64,000 bases of DNA from CAXXOK01 sp035353615 (GTDB lineage Bacteria; Bacillota; Clostridia; Christensenellales; Aristaeellaceae): NCBI GenBank assembly GCA_035353615.1, contig DAOPZY010000008.1, positions 24,461-88,460 of the forward strand, read 5' to 3'. Below the pieces are notes generated by a model. The model saw only the letters and a program-made list of their open reading frames with translations, was not told the DNA's origin and searched no databases. Below, in pieces: positions 25,647-35,340 of the stretch (its first letter is position 1; each line of letters begins with the position of its first letter). The position numbers and the translations under genes are program-made.

Positions 25647-27098
25647 TTACGCCTCCGTGACTTCGGCCCACACGGATACTGAGCCGCCGTTTACGGTAAA
25701 GGTCGCTGCGCCGTCGCCGTCCAACGTAATCCGTTCGGTGCGATTGCCGGTTCTGTCGGCAAAAACCTGCCCCGCGCGCGCCTTGCCAAACGCCATGCGT
25801 TTAGTGACCTCATCGCCATTGCTCACAAGCACGGCCAAGCCGGAGCGTGGGTGCTCCGCATCCCCAAGGCGAAGGAATCCAATCACATTGGGGTGGTCAA
25901 AGTAATCGATTTCCTCGCCGTAGGCCAGTTGCTTCCGCGCCAGCAGCAAGGGATCCAGCAAGGCCTTTTTAGCCGCCGGACCGCCGCCAATGCCGTAATA
26001 ATCGCCGTAAAAAACGCAGGGAAGCCCGTCCCGCCGCAACAGAATCAGCGCGTATGCGAGAGGCTTAAACCAATCTTCTACCCACGATTCGAGCGATTCG
26101 CCCGGTTGGGAGTCATGATTGTCCACAAAGGTAACCGCCCGAAACGGATTGGTGGATACCAGCGTTTGATCGAACAGATGGGTCAGGTCATAGTCGCGGC
26201 CTTTGTGCCCGGCTTCGGCAAACCGGTAGTGCAGCGAAACGTCAAAAAGCTGGATTTCCTGATCGCTTTCATCGATAAAACGGTTCAGACGGGCTTCATC
26301 GGCGTTCCAGTACTCGCCAACCACAAAAAAATCACGGCGCAGGTTTAAACGCACATGCTCAATCAACAGCTTAACGAAGCTTTGCTCGATGTGCTTGACC
26401 GCGTCCATCCGAAAACCGTCGATTTGGAAGGTTTGCGCAAACCACAGCGCCCAGCGCTTGATTTCCTCCACCACGTCGGCATTGTGGTAATCGATATCCG
26501 CGCCCATTAAGTAATCGTAATTACCCTTCTCGCTGTCCACGTCCGCCGCCCAGTTTTTTCCCTCCCCATACACTTTGAAAATGCCGCAGCGTTTGGAAAG
26601 CTCGTCCCGGTCTACGGCGTTGAAATGGCTGTAATGCCAGTGGAAAGGGGAGTAACAGCCGCCGCGCCCCGCAAACCCGAAATCGGTCCAGCCTTCAATG
26701 TCAAATGGCTGAGAAAGCACACGGTTGCGATCGTTGGGGTCCACCTCCACAGCCTGAAAGCGTTCCGTAGCATCCGCCCCGGCCTTGTGGTTCAAAACAG
26801 CGTCCGCAATTACGCGGATGCCCTGCCGGTGCGCTTCGGCAATGGCTGCCTCCAACTGCGCACGCGTGCCGTACTTGGTGCGCACGGTGCCTTTCTGATC
26901 AAACTCGCCCAAATCGAACAGATCATACACATCGTACCCGACGCTGTTTTGTTCCGCACCCTTGCAACAGGGCGGAATCCATACCGCGCCCACGCCCATT
27001 TCGGCCAAAGAGCGCGCCTCGGTCCGGAGGCGCTCCCAGTGCGCGCCGTCATTGGGCACGTTCCATTCAAAAAACTGAAATATCGAAAAATTATCCAC
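25647..27098 (-). CDS. Cytoplasmic alpha-amylase, GH13
   Basis: A 483-aa GH13 enzyme that cleaves alpha-1,4-glucans. The catalytic triad is visible: nucleophile Asp232 (GFRMDAVKHI), acid Glu262 (VVGEYW) and Asp329 (FVDNHDS). Region I is IADAVLNH. A C-terminal beta domain ends the protein. There is no signal peptide, and length fits the intracellular GH13_5 type of Bacillota. GTG start with AGGAGG 7 nt upstream. Preceded by an MscS gene on the same strand (69-bp gap), and convergent with GH39. Likely degrades imported maltodextrin or storage glycogen. Confidence 0.93.
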   Translation of the reverse strand: MDNFSIFQFFEWNVPNDGAHWERLRTEARSLAEMGVGAVWIPPCCKGAEQNSVGYDVYDLFDLGEFDQKGTVRTKYGTRAQLEAAIAEAHRQGIRVIADAVLNHKAGADATERFQAVEVDPNDRNRVLSQPFDIEGWTDFGFAGRGGCYSPFHWHYSHFNAVDRDELSKRCGIFKVYGEGKNWAADVDSEKGNYDYLMGADIDYHNADVVEEIKRWALWFAQTFQIDGFRMDAVKHIEQSFVKLLIEHVRLNLRRDFFVVGEYWNADEARLNRFIDESDQEIQLFDVSLHYRFAEAGHKGRDYDLTHLFDQTLVSTNPFRAVTFVDNHDSQPGESLESWVEDWFKPLAYALILLRRDGLPCVFYGDYYGIGGGPAAKKALLDPLLLARKQLAYGEEIDYFDHPNVIGFLRLGDAEHPRSGLAVLVSNGDEVTKRMAFGKARAGQVFADRTGNRTERITLDGDGAATFTVNGGSVSVWAEVTEA

Positions 27099-27167
27099 GC
27101 AAGCGCCTCCTGTTGTCCGATGTTTGGGACAGAATCCACTGCCGCGCGGCTGGCGATTGGCGAGGGG

Positions 27168-28058
27168 TCAGGAATCGGCTGCCACGGCGGTTTGCACGTG
27201 GGGCATCTGAATGCCTTCCGCATCGAAGCGCTCCTTGATGCGCCTGCGCAGTTCGCGCTCGATACCCCAATTTTCTTTAACGGTACACATGGCGGCGATG
27301 CGCACGATAATCGCGTCCGCGTTATAGGAAAGCACGCCGAGCACCTGCGGCACTTCGGACAGGCCCGTAACCTCATCCCCGGCCTTTTGCATTTCATCGC
27401 TCAGCAAAGCCAGCAACCTGTCGAGTTTTTCCTCATAGGGCAGGCGCACATCCACAATCGCGCGTTTGTAGGATCGGGTCATGTTGGTAACCGTGCGGAT
27501 ATCGCCGTTAGGGATCACGTACAGGTTGCCGCTGAAATGTCGGATGGTGGTCGTGCGGATGGCGATGGCTTCCACCTCGCCGGAGAGGCCGTTCACCTCC
27601 ACAATATCCCCAACGGTTATGTTGCCCTCCGCCCACAGGAAAAGCCCGGAAATTACGTCCTTCACCAGCGTCTGCGCGCCAAAACCGACGGCGATACCAC
27701 CCACCCCGGCCACGGCGATCATGGAGGTGACGTTGACCCCAAAGATGCCCAGCACTACGGTGAGCAGAATAAAATACATGGTATAGTTAAACACGCTGAT
27801 GACCAGCGAACGGAAGGTTTCCCGCTGGCCCGGGCTGCGCACGGCGGAGCCTTTGCGCCCCTGAACCATGCGGTTAATCAGCCGCCTGCCCAGACGGATC
27901 ATCACTGCGCCCAGCAGCACAACCAACGCCGAAAGCAACAGCTTGCTTAACCAGATCGGCAAGTTGGTGAGGATGGCGCCTGCGGCCTGCCCTGCGTTTT
28001 CAAACGTTGTATTCATGGATTCAATCAGTTCCGGTACGGGGGTCGGTGTGGCTGCCAT
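27168..28058 (-). CDS. MscS-family mechanosensitive channel
   Basis: A 296-aa small-conductance channel protein that releases solutes on hypo-osmotic shock. Three helices lie in residues 28-130; the third, pore-lining one has the Ala/Gly-rich IAVAGVGGIAVGFGAQTLVKD. The MscS beta domain follows (ITVGDIVEVNGLSGEVEAI, about 145-165) with IPNGDIRTVTNMTRS, then an alpha/beta C-terminal part. AGGAGG precedes the ATG. It may be read together with the amylase downstream. Confidence 0.93.
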   Translation of the reverse strand: MAATPTPVPELIESMNTTFENAGQAAGAILTNLPIWLSKLLLSALVVLLGAVMIRLGRRLINRMVQGRKGSAVRSPGQRETFRSLVISVFNYTMYFILLTVVLGIFGVNVTSMIAVAGVGGIAVGFGAQTLVKDVISGLFLWAEGNITVGDIVEVNGLSGEVEAIAIRTTTIRHFSGNLYVIPNGDIRTVTNMTRSYKRAIVDVRLPYEEKLDRLLALLSDEMQKAGDEVTGLSEVPQVLGVLSYNADAIIVRIAAMCTVKENWGIERELRRRIKERFDAEGIQMPHVQTAVAADS

Positions 28059-28145
28059 GGCTGCGCCTCCTGTTTTCGGGGTTGTACACAGTATAATACA
28101 AAACGGGCCTGCAAACCATCCCCCAACCGAAGCCGGCGCAAAGCG

Positions 28146-28178
28146 AAAACCGAGCGGATGCGCAACCGGCTCGGTTTT
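28146..28178 (-). terminator. Hairpin downstream of the EamA gene
   Basis: AAAACCGAGC (28146-28155) pairs with GCTCGGTTTT (28169-28178), so both flanks carry A/T runs. It lies 139 bp beyond the minus-strand EamA stop and upstream of mscS. Confidence 0.6.
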
Positions 28179-28316
28179 CTGCTGTGTTCGACCGTTGATT
28201 TTTTACGGGAGGGCAACTTATGGCGCGTGAAAATATCGCCAGCAATCGATCGTTGTTTGACAGGATAGCGACCCTTGACGTGTGTAAATATCGCCTGAAC
28301 AATTTTGCTCAATCCC

Positions 28317-29243
28317 TCAGCGCGCGCGGTCGGGTGCGGAGGGATTGTCTGCCTCCGGGGCTTGGCTTCGGCGGAGGCGGAGGGAGGCGACGACCGACCC
28401 GCTGATGATGAACGCGCACGCGGCCAGCACGTTCCACCGAAACTCGGCGCGGCCAAAGCAAATGAGCAACACGCTTGAAAGGAGCGGCGCAATGTAGGAA
28501 AGCGCCCCCAACAGCTTGATATTGCCATGCTTCATCCCATGATCCCACGCAAAAAACGCCAACCCCACAGGGCCCACGCCCAGCAAGACGATTGCCAGCC
28601 ACTCCCGTGGCGCGGGGATTACGGTGCTTTCAAACAGCAGGTGACAAACCAGCGACAAAAGCGCGGTAACGCCGCAAAACGCGCCGATCAGCACGGTGGG
28701 CGCCTGCTGATGCCGCCGGGAATTAACGGAGTATAGCGCCCATAGCACCGCGCAGGCGAATGCCATCGCATAACCGCCTGCATAACGGGAATCCAGCTCA
28801 AGCTTGCCGCCACCCAATAGCAGCTGCATCACGCCGATAAAACCCAGCGCCACGCCCAGCACATGCGTCCACCGGAGCTTTTCGTTTGGCAAAAAGGAAG
28901 CGAACAGCACAATCAGCACCGGCCACAGATAGTTAATCAGGCTGGCTTCGATGGCGGGGGCATGCTGCATGGCCATAAAGTACAGCGCATGGTACCCGAA
29001 AAGCCCGATGACGCCGTTCAGCCATACGCCCGCGGGTTGCCGCAAAACATGAAAAGGTTTCCCCTGCCGAAGGAAGGAGGCCACCCCTACCAAAAATGCG
29101 ATCAGAAACGTCATAGCCGTGAGCTGAAAAGGGGGAATGTTGCCGCAGTAAGAGGTGAGCAGCGCAAGCATCCCCCAAAGCAAAATGGCGCCAAAGCCGG
29201 TCAGGGTTGCCCGATCGCGCGCCGAAAGCTGGTTCATACGCAT
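28317..29243 (-). CDS. EamA/RhaT-type (DMT) transporter
   Basis: A 308-aa membrane protein with ten predicted helices in two EamA repeats. The first has GFGAILLWGMLALLTSY and YFMAMQHAPAIEASLINYLW; the second ends ALSYIAPLLSSVLLICFG. DMT proteins export or take up small metabolites such as amino acids, sugars or nucleobases; the substrate cannot be told. GGAAGG precedes the ATG at 29243 (an ATG at 29237 is also possible). The gene follows an AraC regulator on the same strand (72-bp gap), which may control it. Confidence 0.92.
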   Translation of the reverse strand: MRMNQLSARDRATLTGFGAILLWGMLALLTSYCGNIPPFQLTAMTFLIAFLVGVASFLRQGKPFHVLRQPAGVWLNGVIGLFGYHALYFMAMQHAPAIEASLINYLWPVLIVLFASFLPNEKLRWTHVLGVALGFIGVMQLLLGGGKLELDSRYAGGYAMAFACAVLWALYSVNSRRHQQAPTVLIGAFCGVTALLSLVCHLLFESTVIPAPREWLAIVLLGVGPVGLAFFAWDHGMKHGNIKLLGALSYIAPLLSSVLLICFGRAEFRWNVLAACAFIISGSVVASLRLRRSQAPEADNPSAPDRAR

Positions 29244-29315
29244 ACCGCCTTCCAGATGGTTACCGCTATCCTACACTTAAAACCTCAGCTTCATTTAGCG
29301 GTAAACAGGATTTTT

Positions 29316-30029
29316 TTATCGGTTTTGACTGCGATAGGCATGCGGGGATTGTTGCTCGCACTGTTCAAACGCACGGGTCAGGCTGCTTTGGTGGCGGTAC
29401 CCTACAGCCTGCGCGATCATATCCAGCGAATAGCCGGTGGTTTCCAGCAGGCGTTTCGCCTGGGCAATGCGAAGGCTTTGCAGATACTGGCGAGGCGTGA
29501 TCCCCACCTGCCGCGTAAACCACTGCGTGTAGTAGGCGGGGCTGAAATGCTCCATGGCCGCTAGCGCCTCGATGGTTACTGGCTCGGCATAATGCTGGCG
29601 TAAATAGCGCAGCGACAAAGGCTCGGCATCCGCCCGGAGCAACCCAAAGGAGTAATCAAGCAGGGGGCGCACAGACGGGCACGTTTTTTGGGATTCGGAA
29701 AAAAGCAGGGCTCTGATCGCGCGCCAATCTCCATCCAAGGTGAGAATCCGGCCTGCGAGCCTCTCCGGACCATACGCAACAGGGCTCAGGTCGGCGGGAA
29801 TATCCACCACAAGGCAGCGCGTATAACCGCTTTGCGCAAAAAAACCGTGCTCGCAGGCAGGCGGCAGAAACAGCGCGTGACGGTCTGTCATCACGGCCGA
29901 CTGATCCTTGGTTTGAATCGCAAAACCGCCGTGCATTGGAAACAGCAGGTGGCCGTACGGATGGGTATGCACTTTTTGAACCTCGTTATAGGTTCGCATT
30001 TCGCAAAGAAGGGTTTCCGAATGCTTCAC
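29316..30029 (-). CDS. AraC family transcriptional regulator with cupin N-terminus
   Basis: A 237-aa regulator: N-terminal cupin-like ligand domain (about 10-100: VHTHPYGHLLFPMHGG) and C-terminal AraC domain (about 135-235: TIEALAAMEHFSPAYYTQWF and LDMIAQAVGYRHQSSLTRAF). Starts at GTG 30029 with GGAGG 10 nt before. Upstream of the EamA exporter gene, so a substrate-induced exporter control is plausible. Confidence 0.9.
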   Translation of the reverse strand: MKHSETLLCEMRTYNEVQKVHTHPYGHLLFPMHGGFAIQTKDQSAVMTDRHALFLPPACEHGFFAQSGYTRCLVVDIPADLSPVAYGPERLAGRILTLDGDWRAIRALLFSESQKTCPSVRPLLDYSFGLLRADAEPLSLRYLRQHYAEPVTIEALAAMEHFSPAYYTQWFTRQVGITPRQYLQSLRIAQAKRLLETTGYSLDMIAQAVGYRHQSSLTRAFEQCEQQSPHAYRSQNR

Positions 30030-30128
30030 AGCGCGATCGCCTCCGCCTGTCGGGTTGCGGTTTACGGGGTTTAGCGGGGCCGGCGATGCGTAAAATGGGC
30101 ACCGGCCATGGCCGGCGTTGTTACACGC

Positions 30129-30713
30129 CTAGGGTTCGATGATTTGAAGGACTTCCTTCATGGAAGCCAGAAACTCCGCTTCATTGTTGTTGTGGAAAAT
30201 CAACAGATCGTCCGGCTCATTGGGATTGTCCAGCCCTTGGGGAATGTCAAAATTGATGCCGGCGATGTATTCGTCCCAATGGTCCAGCTTCCAGCGGTCC
30301 CGATCGCTGTTGCGGGCGATCATGCGCTGCCGGCAGATTTCCACATCGGCCTGCACCCAAATCACGGTCAGCCGGGCGTTCTTCTGGCTCAGCTTGGCGC
30401 GAAGCTCCGCCATATAAGCCGGATCGCGGACTTCGCGGCTGAACGGCGCGTTGATGAGCGCGATATCGTCATACTCCAACGCTTCCAGCGCCAGATCCAC
30501 AATCGCCATATATTCATAATCCCGAATGTTTTTTTCAAAAAAATCGGAACTGCGGTTATATTCCTGATTGGCCACCTTGAAAATTTGCCGGGACAGCACA
30601 ATCAGCGTATCCTTGTCCAGATAAACCACATGTTTGAGGTATTTTGCCAACTGTTTGGAAACGTAGGTTTTTCCGCAGGCGGGCGGAGAGGTAACCAAAA
30701 TCAGACGTTTCAT
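30129..30713 (-). CDS. P-loop NTPase, kinase-like
   Basis: A 194-aa AAA/zeta-toxin-like P-loop protein. The Walker A is TSPPACGKT (residues 8-16), with Ser in place of the first Gly of GxxxxGK[ST]. A KDTL after the second strand resembles the substrate Asp of small-molecule kinases, and a lid with ICRQRMIARNSDRDRWK (about 133-150) follows. Start at 30713 (GGGAG upstream). No antitoxin gene is adjacent, so toxin action is unlikely; a nucleoside/sugar kinase-type function is possible. Not placed in an operon. Confidence 0.7.
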   Translation of the reverse strand: MKRLILVTSPPACGKTYVSKQLAKYLKHVVYLDKDTLIVLSRQIFKVANQEYNRSSDFFEKNIRDYEYMAIVDLALEALEYDDIALINAPFSREVRDPAYMAELRAKLSQKNARLTVIWVQADVEICRQRMIARNSDRDRWKLDHWDEYIAGINFDIPQGLDNPNEPDDLLIFHNNNEAEFLASMKEVLQIIEP

Positions 30714-31053
30714 ACAAATCCAATCTCCCGTTTTGGAACCGGGCAGGAAGCGCGGCCCGGAGAGCGGGCAGCGCGAAGAGCAGAACCTGCTGGTAAACAA
30801 TGTAACTGTACCACAGTTTCCCGTACCGGGCAACAGGGCGCGCGCTGTTTTTACGAAAAAATGCGCAACCGGAAACCGAAACCCTGCGCGCAACGCCCGG
30901 AGCGGGCGAGTTCGTACAGGAAATGCCGAACTGTGGTGAAAAAGGATTCACGGCGCTGCCTGCTTGTGGTACACTGAAGGCATAGAAAACCCGCGGCGTT
31001 CGGCGGGCCGCGCAGAGCGATCCGAGCCGCGGGTATGAACAGGAGGCTTTGAA
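30714..31053. other. Intergenic region between divergent P-loop and UPF0303 genes
   Basis: TTCACG (30947-30952), 17 nt, TACACT (30970-30975) is a weak promoter candidate for the plus-strand gene. No frame in the region is convincing. Confidence 0.4.
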
Positions 31054-31554
31054 ATGACGCAGGAAATACCAAACGCCGCGCATATGCTGGCGGTTATTAC
31101 ACAGCAGGAGGACGCGCTTCAGTTTGACCGCTTCACCTTTGAGGACGGCTGGAAGCTGGGGCTGATCCTGCGGGAACGCGCGCTGGCGCATGGCGGCAAC
31201 ACGGCGATGGACATCACGGTGGGCGGCGTGCAGCTTTTCCGCTGCGTTGCGGGCTACCCAACCCCGAACAACACGCGCTGGATTCGTCGTAAAATGAATG
31301 TGACGGCGGAAAATTGGAAAAGCTCCCTGCGCGTAACGTTGGAAATCAGCCAGAGTGAAAGAACCCTGGACGAATACGGCCTGAAAGCCGAGGACTATGC
31401 GCTCAGCGGCGGCTGCTTTCCCATTCGCCTGCGGGGGCAGGGCATGATTGGCACCGTTACGGTTTCCGGGTTACCCCAAACGCATGACCACCAAACCGTT
31501 GTGGATGCGATGGCGCAGTTTTTGGGTATCTCCGTGCCGAGCGTGTTGGACTGA
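31054..31554 (+). CDS. UPF0303 / heme-degrading-domain family protein
   Basis: A 166-aa protein of the UPF0303 (GlcG/HbpS-like, YBR137W-type) family, marked by MDITVGGVQLFRCV, GNTAMD and the central NTRWIRRKMNVT with a conserved pair of Arg. The C-terminal half has GGCFPIRL..QGMIGTVTVSGLPQTHDH. Proteins of this fold bind heme or small ligands, but the role of this branch is not well defined. AGGAGG precedes the ATG. Single gene followed by a hairpin. Confidence 0.85.
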   Translation: MTQEIPNAAHMLAVITQQEDALQFDRFTFEDGWKLGLILRERALAHGGNTAMDITVGGVQLFRCVAGYPTPNNTRWIRRKMNVTAENWKSSLRVTLEISQSERTLDEYGLKAEDYALSGGCFPIRLRGQGMIGTVTVSGLPQTHDHQTVVDAMAQFLGISVPSVLD

Positions 31555-31712
31555 GCGGACACAGGGGTTGACGGCTGTTCTGTTGTCGCCTGAAACCGAG
31601 CCTCTGTAACTGTTTCCATGCCCTCGGAGTGATTCGCCCCGCGCGGCAGCGCAGGGCAAACCAACGGGGGTGTGGTTTTCGTATGCCTGCGCGATGAAAT
31701 GCTTTGATAACC

Positions 31713-31747
31713 AACCGCCGACCGGAGAATGTATCCGGTCGGCGGTT
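31713..31747 (+). terminator. Hairpin after the UPF0303 gene
   Basis: Perfect 14-bp stem AACCGCCGACCGGA (31713-31726) with 31734-31747, 7-nt loop, no U-tract. It lies between convergent genes. The rest of 31555-31993 holds repeat copy D only. Confidence 0.6.
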
Positions 31748-31895
31748 CTGGTTGCGAGAGAAGCAACAGGACGTTTATACCGCTCGCTTTATCAGCCTGC
31801 GGGCTGCTCGCCCGCCATGTTCCGTATGTTTGGCGATAGCGTTGGGGGTTCCGTCCCAAACTTCGACGGGTTTCATTCGTGGAACCCGACAGGAG

Positions 31896-31937
31896 ATTCC
31901 ATCCCTTGACCCTTTTTTCACGGCGACGAGGGATTTG
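31896..31937 (-). repeat. Dispersed intergenic repeat, partial copy D (inverted)
   Basis: On the minus strand CCCTCGTCGCCGTGAAAAA then GGGTCAAGGG matches the 5' block of copy A in order and spacing. The 3' block seen in copies A-C is not recognisable. Confidence 0.45.
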
Positions 31938-31993
31938 GCGTGTTTGAAAGAACGATGCCATGCGGTGCATGCCTCTGCCCGCAATCTTGCATG

Positions 31994-33562
31994 TCAAGCG
32001 TGCTGAGCCATCAGCGTCACTTTAACCGTCGCGTTGGAATGCCGCCCTTCCAGCGCCACGTCAATCAGCAGTTCCAGCTTGGCCGGCGCGGTTTCGCCAG
32101 CGGTGAAGGTGAAGGTGCAAACCGCTTTGGAACCTACTGAGTTGTTCAGAGGCAACAGGCAGGTTTTGGGGGAATCGACCGTTACGCATTCCGGAGCGAT
32201 GATGCTGATCCGCGCCCACTGCTGCTGGTACATGGTGAAGGAGTTGACCACGGTAACCGTTACGCTGCGCGGGGTATTGGGCGTGTAGAACACGCTTTCA
32301 CGGTAATCGATATCCAGCGAAAACGCGGGGTACGCATAGCGCACATGGTAGGGGGGAAGCGCGGCCACCTCGCTGGGGGTAAGGTCAATATCCTTTTTGT
32401 GGCCGTTGATGCCTGCCATAAACCGGGACGATTTAGGGCAGAACAGGGCCTTTCCTTCCAGACAGTGGAACACAACCCCCTCCGGCGAGTAGATGTCGCA
32501 CAGTTCCTGACCCAGAAACAGCGGGGCTTCGCGCGCTACGCGGTCGGTCAGCTCGGTCACCGTTTTGGGCACCCACACGCCCGCGCTGGTGTTGTTGATG
32601 CACATGGTTGCAATATTGCCGTTCAGGGGCGCGGTCCATTTTTCCGGCAAGCGGGACGCGCCCATCAGGATACCCAGCGTCGCGCCCAGGGTAGCGCAGG
32701 TGCAATCCGTGTCCTCGCCCAAGGCGTTGGCAATGCCGATGCTTTTGCCAAAATCGCCTTCGCCGTACAGCCAAGCCAAAACCACAAACGCGATGTTCTC
32801 CGGCGCGTCAAAACCGGGCGCGCCCAAGGCCATGCCATCGTTATCCCCGGTCGGGATTTCATCCAGCTTCCAATCCTGAATGCCAAAGGTGCCCGGCGCC
32901 ACATTGTGCACGCGCACGCGGGCTTGCCGGATATCCACATGCTCGCTGTGGCACCGGCGCGCCTCCGCGATGGCGCGGGCCATCGCGCTATCCTGCGGGA
33001 TATAGCTCAGGCCGATATCGATCAACTGATTCCGGTCGCTCAGCACAAACGCCGCGCTCTGGATGGCGGCAAAGAAAATTTCGCCGTACATGCCCTCCTC
33101 GGCGTGGTCAACAATGGCGTCCTCCCGGGCGTAACGGGCGGCGAGCTGAGGCTGGCCGGGGGCGAGGCAAGCCCAGATTTCGGAGCGGATGAAAGCGCCG
33201 CAGCTGTTGCAATAGGCGTTATCCACTTTGCCGCTCAGCGGCGGGAGCAGCCCCGCGCGCAGGTTGGATTTCCCCGTGCCATATTCCACCCAGTTGGGCG
33301 TTACAAAGCTAAGCCAGTATTCGCCCAAGATGGAGGCGTTTACGTTGCGGCCGTACCGCTCGATGGCGGAAAGCCATACAATCTGCAAATCCAGATCATC
33401 ATTGGGCACGGGGCCTGCGCTTAAATCCTGCGTGTAAAAGTTCACATCGCCGTTATACTGCCGCTTGCATTCAAAGGGCGCGCCCAGAGCGCCCCCAATG
33501 TTTTTGCCGGCCCAGCAACCCATCACTTTGTCGCGGTAAACGGAATACTTCAGTTGCATCAT
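31994..33562 (-). CDS. ADP-ribosylglycohydrolase-family protein with C-terminal beta domain
   Basis: A 522-aa member of the ADP-ribosylglycohydrolase (DraG/ARH) superfamily, whose enzymes hydrolyse N- or O-glycosidic ADP-ribosyl bonds using a binuclear metal site. The N-terminal motif is GKNIGGALGAPFE (usual GDALG changed). Metal ligands appear as NDD (54-56) and EDTD (Asp284, Asp286), where classical enzymes have TDDT and DTDT, so substrate may differ. Residues about 380-522 add a predicted beta-sandwich not needed for catalysis. No signal peptide. Last gene of a minus-strand ABC-importer operon, 12 bp after a permease stop; it probably acts on what the transporter brings in. Confidence 0.87.
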   Translation of the reverse strand: MMQLKYSVYRDKVMGCWAGKNIGGALGAPFECKRQYNGDVNFYTQDLSAGPVPNDDLDLQIVWLSAIERYGRNVNASILGEYWLSFVTPNWVEYGTGKSNLRAGLLPPLSGKVDNAYCNSCGAFIRSEIWACLAPGQPQLAARYAREDAIVDHAEEGMYGEIFFAAIQSAAFVLSDRNQLIDIGLSYIPQDSAMARAIAEARRCHSEHVDIRQARVRVHNVAPGTFGIQDWKLDEIPTGDNDGMALGAPGFDAPENIAFVVLAWLYGEGDFGKSIGIANALGEDTDCTCATLGATLGILMGASRLPEKWTAPLNGNIATMCINNTSAGVWVPKTVTELTDRVAREAPLFLGQELCDIYSPEGVVFHCLEGKALFCPKSSRFMAGINGHKKDIDLTPSEVAALPPYHVRYAYPAFSLDIDYRESVFYTPNTPRSVTVTVVNSFTMYQQQWARISIIAPECVTVDSPKTCLLPLNNSVGSKAVCTFTFTAGETAPAKLELLIDVALEGRHSNATVKVTLMAQHA

Positions 33563-33574
33563 TGTCGATTCTCC

Positions 33575-34369
33575 TTACCCTTTAATGGCTCCATTGGTTA
33601 ACCCGGCTACCAGAAACCTTGCGGCGATGATGTAGAACACCACCACAGGGATCAGGCAGATCACCAGCGCCGCATACATCACCTCCGTGGTGAAGCTGAT
33701 GCTGCTGACGGTTTGCGCAAAACGGATGGGAATGATGGATATCGGCTGCAAGGTGGGATCGGTGATAAAGGTTTTGGACATTTGCAGCTCGTTCCACGCG
33801 GACAGGAAGGTCTGAATTAAAACAACCGACAGGCCCGGCATGGCGATGGGCATCATGATGGAGGAAAAAATCTGCCGCTTGGACGCGCCGTCGATATGGG
33901 CGGCCTGCATCATCTCGTTGGGGATGGCGTCATAGTAATTTTTCAAAATCATCAGGTTAAAGCAGCAGCTTGCGGTAGCATAAGGGAAAATCAGCGACAG
34001 GCTGCTGCCAAGCAGGTTGAGGCCCTTTACAATCTGGAACAGCGGGAAGATCGTCGCCGCGGTCGGGATCATCATGCCGGACAGGAGTATGTAATACAGC
34101 GCTTTTTTACCGGGAAAGCGGAGCTTGGAAAAAGCGAAGGCCGCCAGAGATACGCTGAACGCGACAACCATCAGCGTGCCGCCGACAATCTTGATGCTGG
34201 ACCAGAAATTCAGCAAAAGGTTGTAACTGTCAAAAACCTTGCTGTAATTGGGCAGGCCGCCGTTTTGGAAGGAGCGCCATACCATGATGCACAGCGGGAA
34301 CATAAACAGCACAGTTGCCAGCACGCACACAACACCGCTGACGATTCGATACCCATGCGAGTTTTTCAT
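33575..34369 (-). CDS. Carbohydrate ABC permease, MalG type
   Basis: A 264-aa permease with six helices and the EAA-loop MMQAAHIDGASKRQIFSSI (about 158-178). C-terminus FLVAGLTNGAIKG is typical of the MalG/UgpE family. Its start overlaps the stop of the partner permease by 4 bp (ATGA), indicating translational coupling. Supplies half the channel of importer system 2. Confidence 0.93.
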   Translation of the reverse strand: MKNSHGYRIVSGVVCVLATVLFMFPLCIMVWRSFQNGGLPNYSKVFDSYNLLLNFWSSIKIVGGTLMVVAFSVSLAAFAFSKLRFPGKKALYYILLSGMMIPTAATIFPLFQIVKGLNLLGSSLSLIFPYATASCCFNLMILKNYYDAIPNEMMQAAHIDGASKRQIFSSIMMPIAMPGLSVVLIQTFLSAWNELQMSKTFITDPTLQPISIIPIRFAQTVSSISFTTEVMYAALVICLIPVVVFYIIAARFLVAGLTNGAIKG

Positions 34370-35274
34370 GCGGACAGCTCCTTTTCATGGTCGCCACGGT
34401 AGTAAAGCACCAGCTGCAACGCGGTTATCACCATGGCAATCACAAACATCAGCACCACCAAAGTCGCGGCGCGCCCCTGCTTGAAGGTGGAAAAGGCGAG
34501 GGTCTGGATATAGGTGGAAAAGGTTTCCGTGGCGTGGTTGGGGCCGCCGTTGGTGAGCACGTACACAATATCGTAGCATTTGAGCGACCCGAGCGCGCCT
34601 AAGATAAACACGGAAAAATGCGTGCTGCGCAGCAGCGGCAGCGTGATGCGCAGGAACTGCATGGCCTTGTTGGCGCCGTCAATCTCCGCCGCCTCGTATA
34701 AATCCTCGGAAATGTTGAGCATGTTGGCGTAGTACAGCAGCATGGAATACCCGGTCCACTGCCAGATGTTGACGAATAAAATGCAGCCCAGCGCGAGCGA
34801 GGGGTCCGCCAACCAGGTTCGGGTGGCGCTCTCCATCCCCAGACCGCGCAGCATGGTGTTCAGCGTGCCGTAATTGGCCTCAAAAAACTTGGAAAAAACA
34901 TGCCCGATGATGGTTGGCGTAACCACCGCCGGCAAATAAAACAGGATACGGTACACAGAGGAACCCTTGATTTTGTTAATGAAAAACGATGCGAACAGGA
35001 TGCCGAAAAACGCTTGGGTCACAATGGTAACTACGGCAAAAATCCAGTAGTTGCTCATGATTTTAGCAAAGATAGGGTCTTTGAACGTCGCCGTATAATT
35101 CAGCCAGCCAACCGCCTTGCGGGTCAGGCTGACGCCATTCCAGTCGTAACCGCTGATGATGAAGTTATAAACGATGGGGTAGACAATGAACACTGCAAAC
35201 AGGAGAAATACCGGCGCGATAAACCAATAGTTCTGGAGATCGCTTTTGCGGTATGTCAGCCGGCGGTTTGGCAT
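34366..35274 (-). CDS. Carbohydrate ABC permease, MalF type
   Basis: A 302-aa permease with six helices, EAA-loop YEAAEIDGANKAMQFLRITL (about 200-220) and the GGPNHATETFSTYIQ segment of the MalF/UgpA family. AAGGAGG precedes the ATG. Between the binding-protein gene (336-bp gap with hairpin and repeat) and the MalG-type gene. No ATPase gene in the operon. Confidence 0.93.
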   Translation of the reverse strand: MPNRRLTYRKSDLQNYWFIAPVFLLFAVFIVYPIVYNFIISGYDWNGVSLTRKAVGWLNYTATFKDPIFAKIMSNYWIFAVVTIVTQAFFGILFASFFINKIKGSSVYRILFYLPAVVTPTIIGHVFSKFFEANYGTLNTMLRGLGMESATRTWLADPSLALGCILFVNIWQWTGYSMLLYYANMLNISEDLYEAAEIDGANKAMQFLRITLPLLRSTHFSVFILGALGSLKCYDIVYVLTNGGPNHATETFSTYIQTLAFSTFKQGRAATLVVLMFVIAMVITALQLVLYYRGDHEKELSA

Positions 35275-35340
35275 GCGTAAACCTCCTTATGGATGGGTCG
35301 AAGGGAGCGGTTTTCGCCACCCGCGACGCAGACGGTTGAA

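Noticed and set aside
30102..30115. 14-bp palindrome CCGGCCATGGCCGG
   Set aside because: A simple restriction-like palindrome in GC-rich DNA between two genes; no flanking structure or second copy was seen.
30129..30713. Zeta-type toxin of a toxin-antitoxin pair
   Set aside because: No small antitoxin gene is adjacent on either side and the Walker A is atypical.
32345..33424. A plus-strand frame opposite the ADP-ribosylglycohydrolase gene
   Set aside because: No ribosome site or motif, and the minus-strand product is a recognised family.
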